Assembly (NCBI GenBank): GCA_965651365.1
Contig: CBFGSA010000071.1
Span: 1-14,728, forward strand
Source of the DNA: DASSBG01 sp965651365
GTDB lineage: Bacteria; Pseudomonadota; Gammaproteobacteria; Xanthomonadales; Rhodanobacteraceae
DNA: 14,728 nucleotides
Direction: 5' to 3'
Positions 13,677-14,728 of the stretch are shown here, piece after piece. Both the position numbers and the translations under genes were made by a program. The first letter of the stretch is position 1; each line of letters starts with the position of its first letter. The notes below the pieces were generated by a model, which saw only the letters and a program-made list of their open reading frames with translations, was not told the DNA's origin and did not search any database.

Positions 13677-14728
13677 ATGCGCATCCTTGCCCAGGCACTC
13701 ACCTACGATGACGTCTATCTTGTGCCGGCGCATTCGACCGTGCTGCCGCGCGAGGTCGACACGTCGACCCGCCTGACCCGTGGCTTGCGCCTGAACATCC
13801 CGATTGTGTCGGCGGCCATGGACACGGTCACCGAGGCGCGCCTGGCGATCGCCATGGCGCAGACCGGCGGCATCGGCATTCTGCACAAGAACATGAGCCC
13901 GGCGCAGCAGGCGGGGCAGGTCCGTCAGGTCAAGAAGTTCGAGGCCGGCGTGATCCGCAGTCCGATCACGGTCGGGCCGGAAACCTCGATCGGCGAGGTT
14001 CTCAAGCTGACCCGCTCACACGATATTTCCGGCGTGCCGGTGGTCGATGGCGAAAAGCTGGTCGGCATCGTCACCAGCCGCGATCTGCGCTTCGAGAGCA
14101 AGCTGGGTGATCCGGTCCGCCACATCATGACCCGCGAAGACAAGCTGGTCACCGTGAAAGAGGGTGCGGCGCCCGAGGAAGTGCTGGGCCTGCTGCACAA
14201 GCACCGCATCGAAAAGGTGCTGGTAGTCAACGACGATTACCAGTTGCGCGGCCTGATCACGGTCAAGGACATCCAGAAGGCGCGCGACAATCCGAATGCC
14301 GCCAAGGACGGTCACGAGCGCCTGCTGGTCGGTGCGGCCGTCGGCGTGGGCGGCGATACCGAGCAGCGTGTCGAGGCCCTGGTCGAGGCCGGCGTGGACG
14401 TGATCGTGGTCGACACCGCGCACGGCCACTCGCAGGGCGTGATCGAGCGTGTGGCCTGGGTGCGACGGCACTTTCCCGAACTGCAGATCATCGCCGGCAA
14501 CATCGTCACCGGCGAAGCGGCACTGGCCCTGCGCGACGCCGGCGCCGATGCGGTCAAGGTGGGTGTCGGTCCGGGCTCGATCTGCACCACGCGTGTGGTG
14601 GCCGGGGTCGGCGTGCCGCAGATCACGGCCATCGACATGGTGGCCAGCGCCCTCGATGACGACATTCCCCTGATTGCCGATGGCGGCATCCGCTATTCGG
14701 GCGACATTCCCAAGGCGCTGGCGGCGGG
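13677..14728 (+). CDS. guaB: IMP dehydrogenase GuaB (3' end beyond window)
   Basis: The first 350 residues of inosine-5'-monophosphate dehydrogenase, which oxidises IMP to XMP with NAD and is the rate-limiting step of guanine nucleotide synthesis. The N-terminus (ALTYDDVYLVPAHS) and SAAMDTVTEARLAIAMAQTGG (45-65) belong to the TIM barrel. Two CBS domains are inserted at about 92-148 and 155-203. The catalytic loop GPGSICTTR (298-306) contains the nucleophile Cys303. The frame runs off the right edge inside the substrate-binding DGGIR region; the family is about 488 residues, so some 140 are missing. The ATG at 13677 gives the usual M-R-I start. An in-frame ATG at 13662 would add MERPV and is less likely. 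Confidence 0.97.
   Translation, partial: MRILAQALTYDDVYLVPAHSTVLPREVDTSTRLTRGLRLNIPIVSAAMDTVTEARLAIAMAQTGGIGILHKNMSPAQQAGQVRQVKKFEAGVIRSPITVGPETSIGEVLKLTRSHDISGVPVVDGEKLVGIVTSRDLRFESKLGDPVRHIMTREDKLVTVKEGAAPEEVLGLLHKHRIEKVLVVNDDYQLRGLITVKDIQKARDNPNAAKDGHERLLVGAAVGVGGDTEQRVEALVEAGVDVIVVDTAHGHSQGVIERVAWVRRHFPELQIIAGNIVTGEAALALRDAGADAVKVGVGPGSICTTRVVAGVGVPQITAIDMVASALDDDIPLIADGGIRYSGDIPKALAA

Noticed and set aside
1..14728. A novel defence, mobile or multi-gene accessory system
   Set aside because: All genes fall into known core or envelope families in a conserved order; no integrase, transposase, toxin-antitoxin pair, CRISPR repeats or compositional island was seen.

Overview
This is a GC-rich, gene-dense chromosomal segment of a gammaproteobacterium. 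The best guess is Lysobacterales/Xanthomonadales or a close relative. The grounds are the order ndk-rlmN-pilF-rodZ-yfgM-bamB-der, a PsrA-type fatty-acid regulator beside a FadN-like beta-oxidation enzyme, an E. coli-like FolD, and a GTGGGCA/TGCCCAC intergenic repeat of a kind I recall from many gammaproteobacteria. The taxonomic placement is an inference. Eleven complete genes and one 3'-truncated gene (guaB) are supported. I see no phage, IS element, CRISPR array, tRNA or rRNA.

Layout. (1) 17-3071, minus strand: a psrA-like TetR regulator followed by a two-domain hydroxyacyl-CoA dehydrogenase/enoyl-CoA hydratase, probably one beta-oxidation operon that continues leftward out of the window. 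The psrA promoter (TTGACG-N17-TATGAT) is readable, and an AAAC-N4-GTTT palindrome like the Pseudomonas PsrA operator sits on its predicted transcription start, which suggests autoregulation. (2) 3072-3312: a divergent control region rich in CAAAC/GTTTG repeats. (3) 3313-6731, plus strand: ndk, rlmN, pilF and rodZ, with overlapping or nearly touching ends (nucleotide balance, rRNA/tRNA methylation, type IV pilus secretin pilotin, cell-shape scaffold). (4) 6732-6962: a non-coding gap with a possible promoter, at the place where many gammaproteobacteria carry ispG and hisS. (5) 6963-10206, plus strand: yfgM, bamB and der (inner-membrane export chaperone, outer-membrane protein assembly lipoprotein, ribosome-assembly GTPase). 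(6) 10207-10773, minus strand: a RimJ/RimL-type GNAT acetyltransferase that meets der stop-to-stop with no spacer. (7) 10851-11708: folD on the plus strand behind a short promoter-bearing gap. (8) 11737-11813: paired hairpin repeats between convergent genes. (9) 11809-13596, minus strand: a five-TM sulfatase/LTA-synthase-fold membrane enzyme. (10) 13677 to the end, plus strand: guaB, with a perfect TATAAT box upstream.

Nearly everything here is core or envelope housekeeping. I did not find a convincing new multi-gene system. The points most worth checking are the psrA operator/promoter overlap, the repeat-rich psrA-ndk region, the absent ispG-hisS block, the basic N-terminal extension of RodZ, the hairpin repeat, and the uncharacterised envelope transferase.
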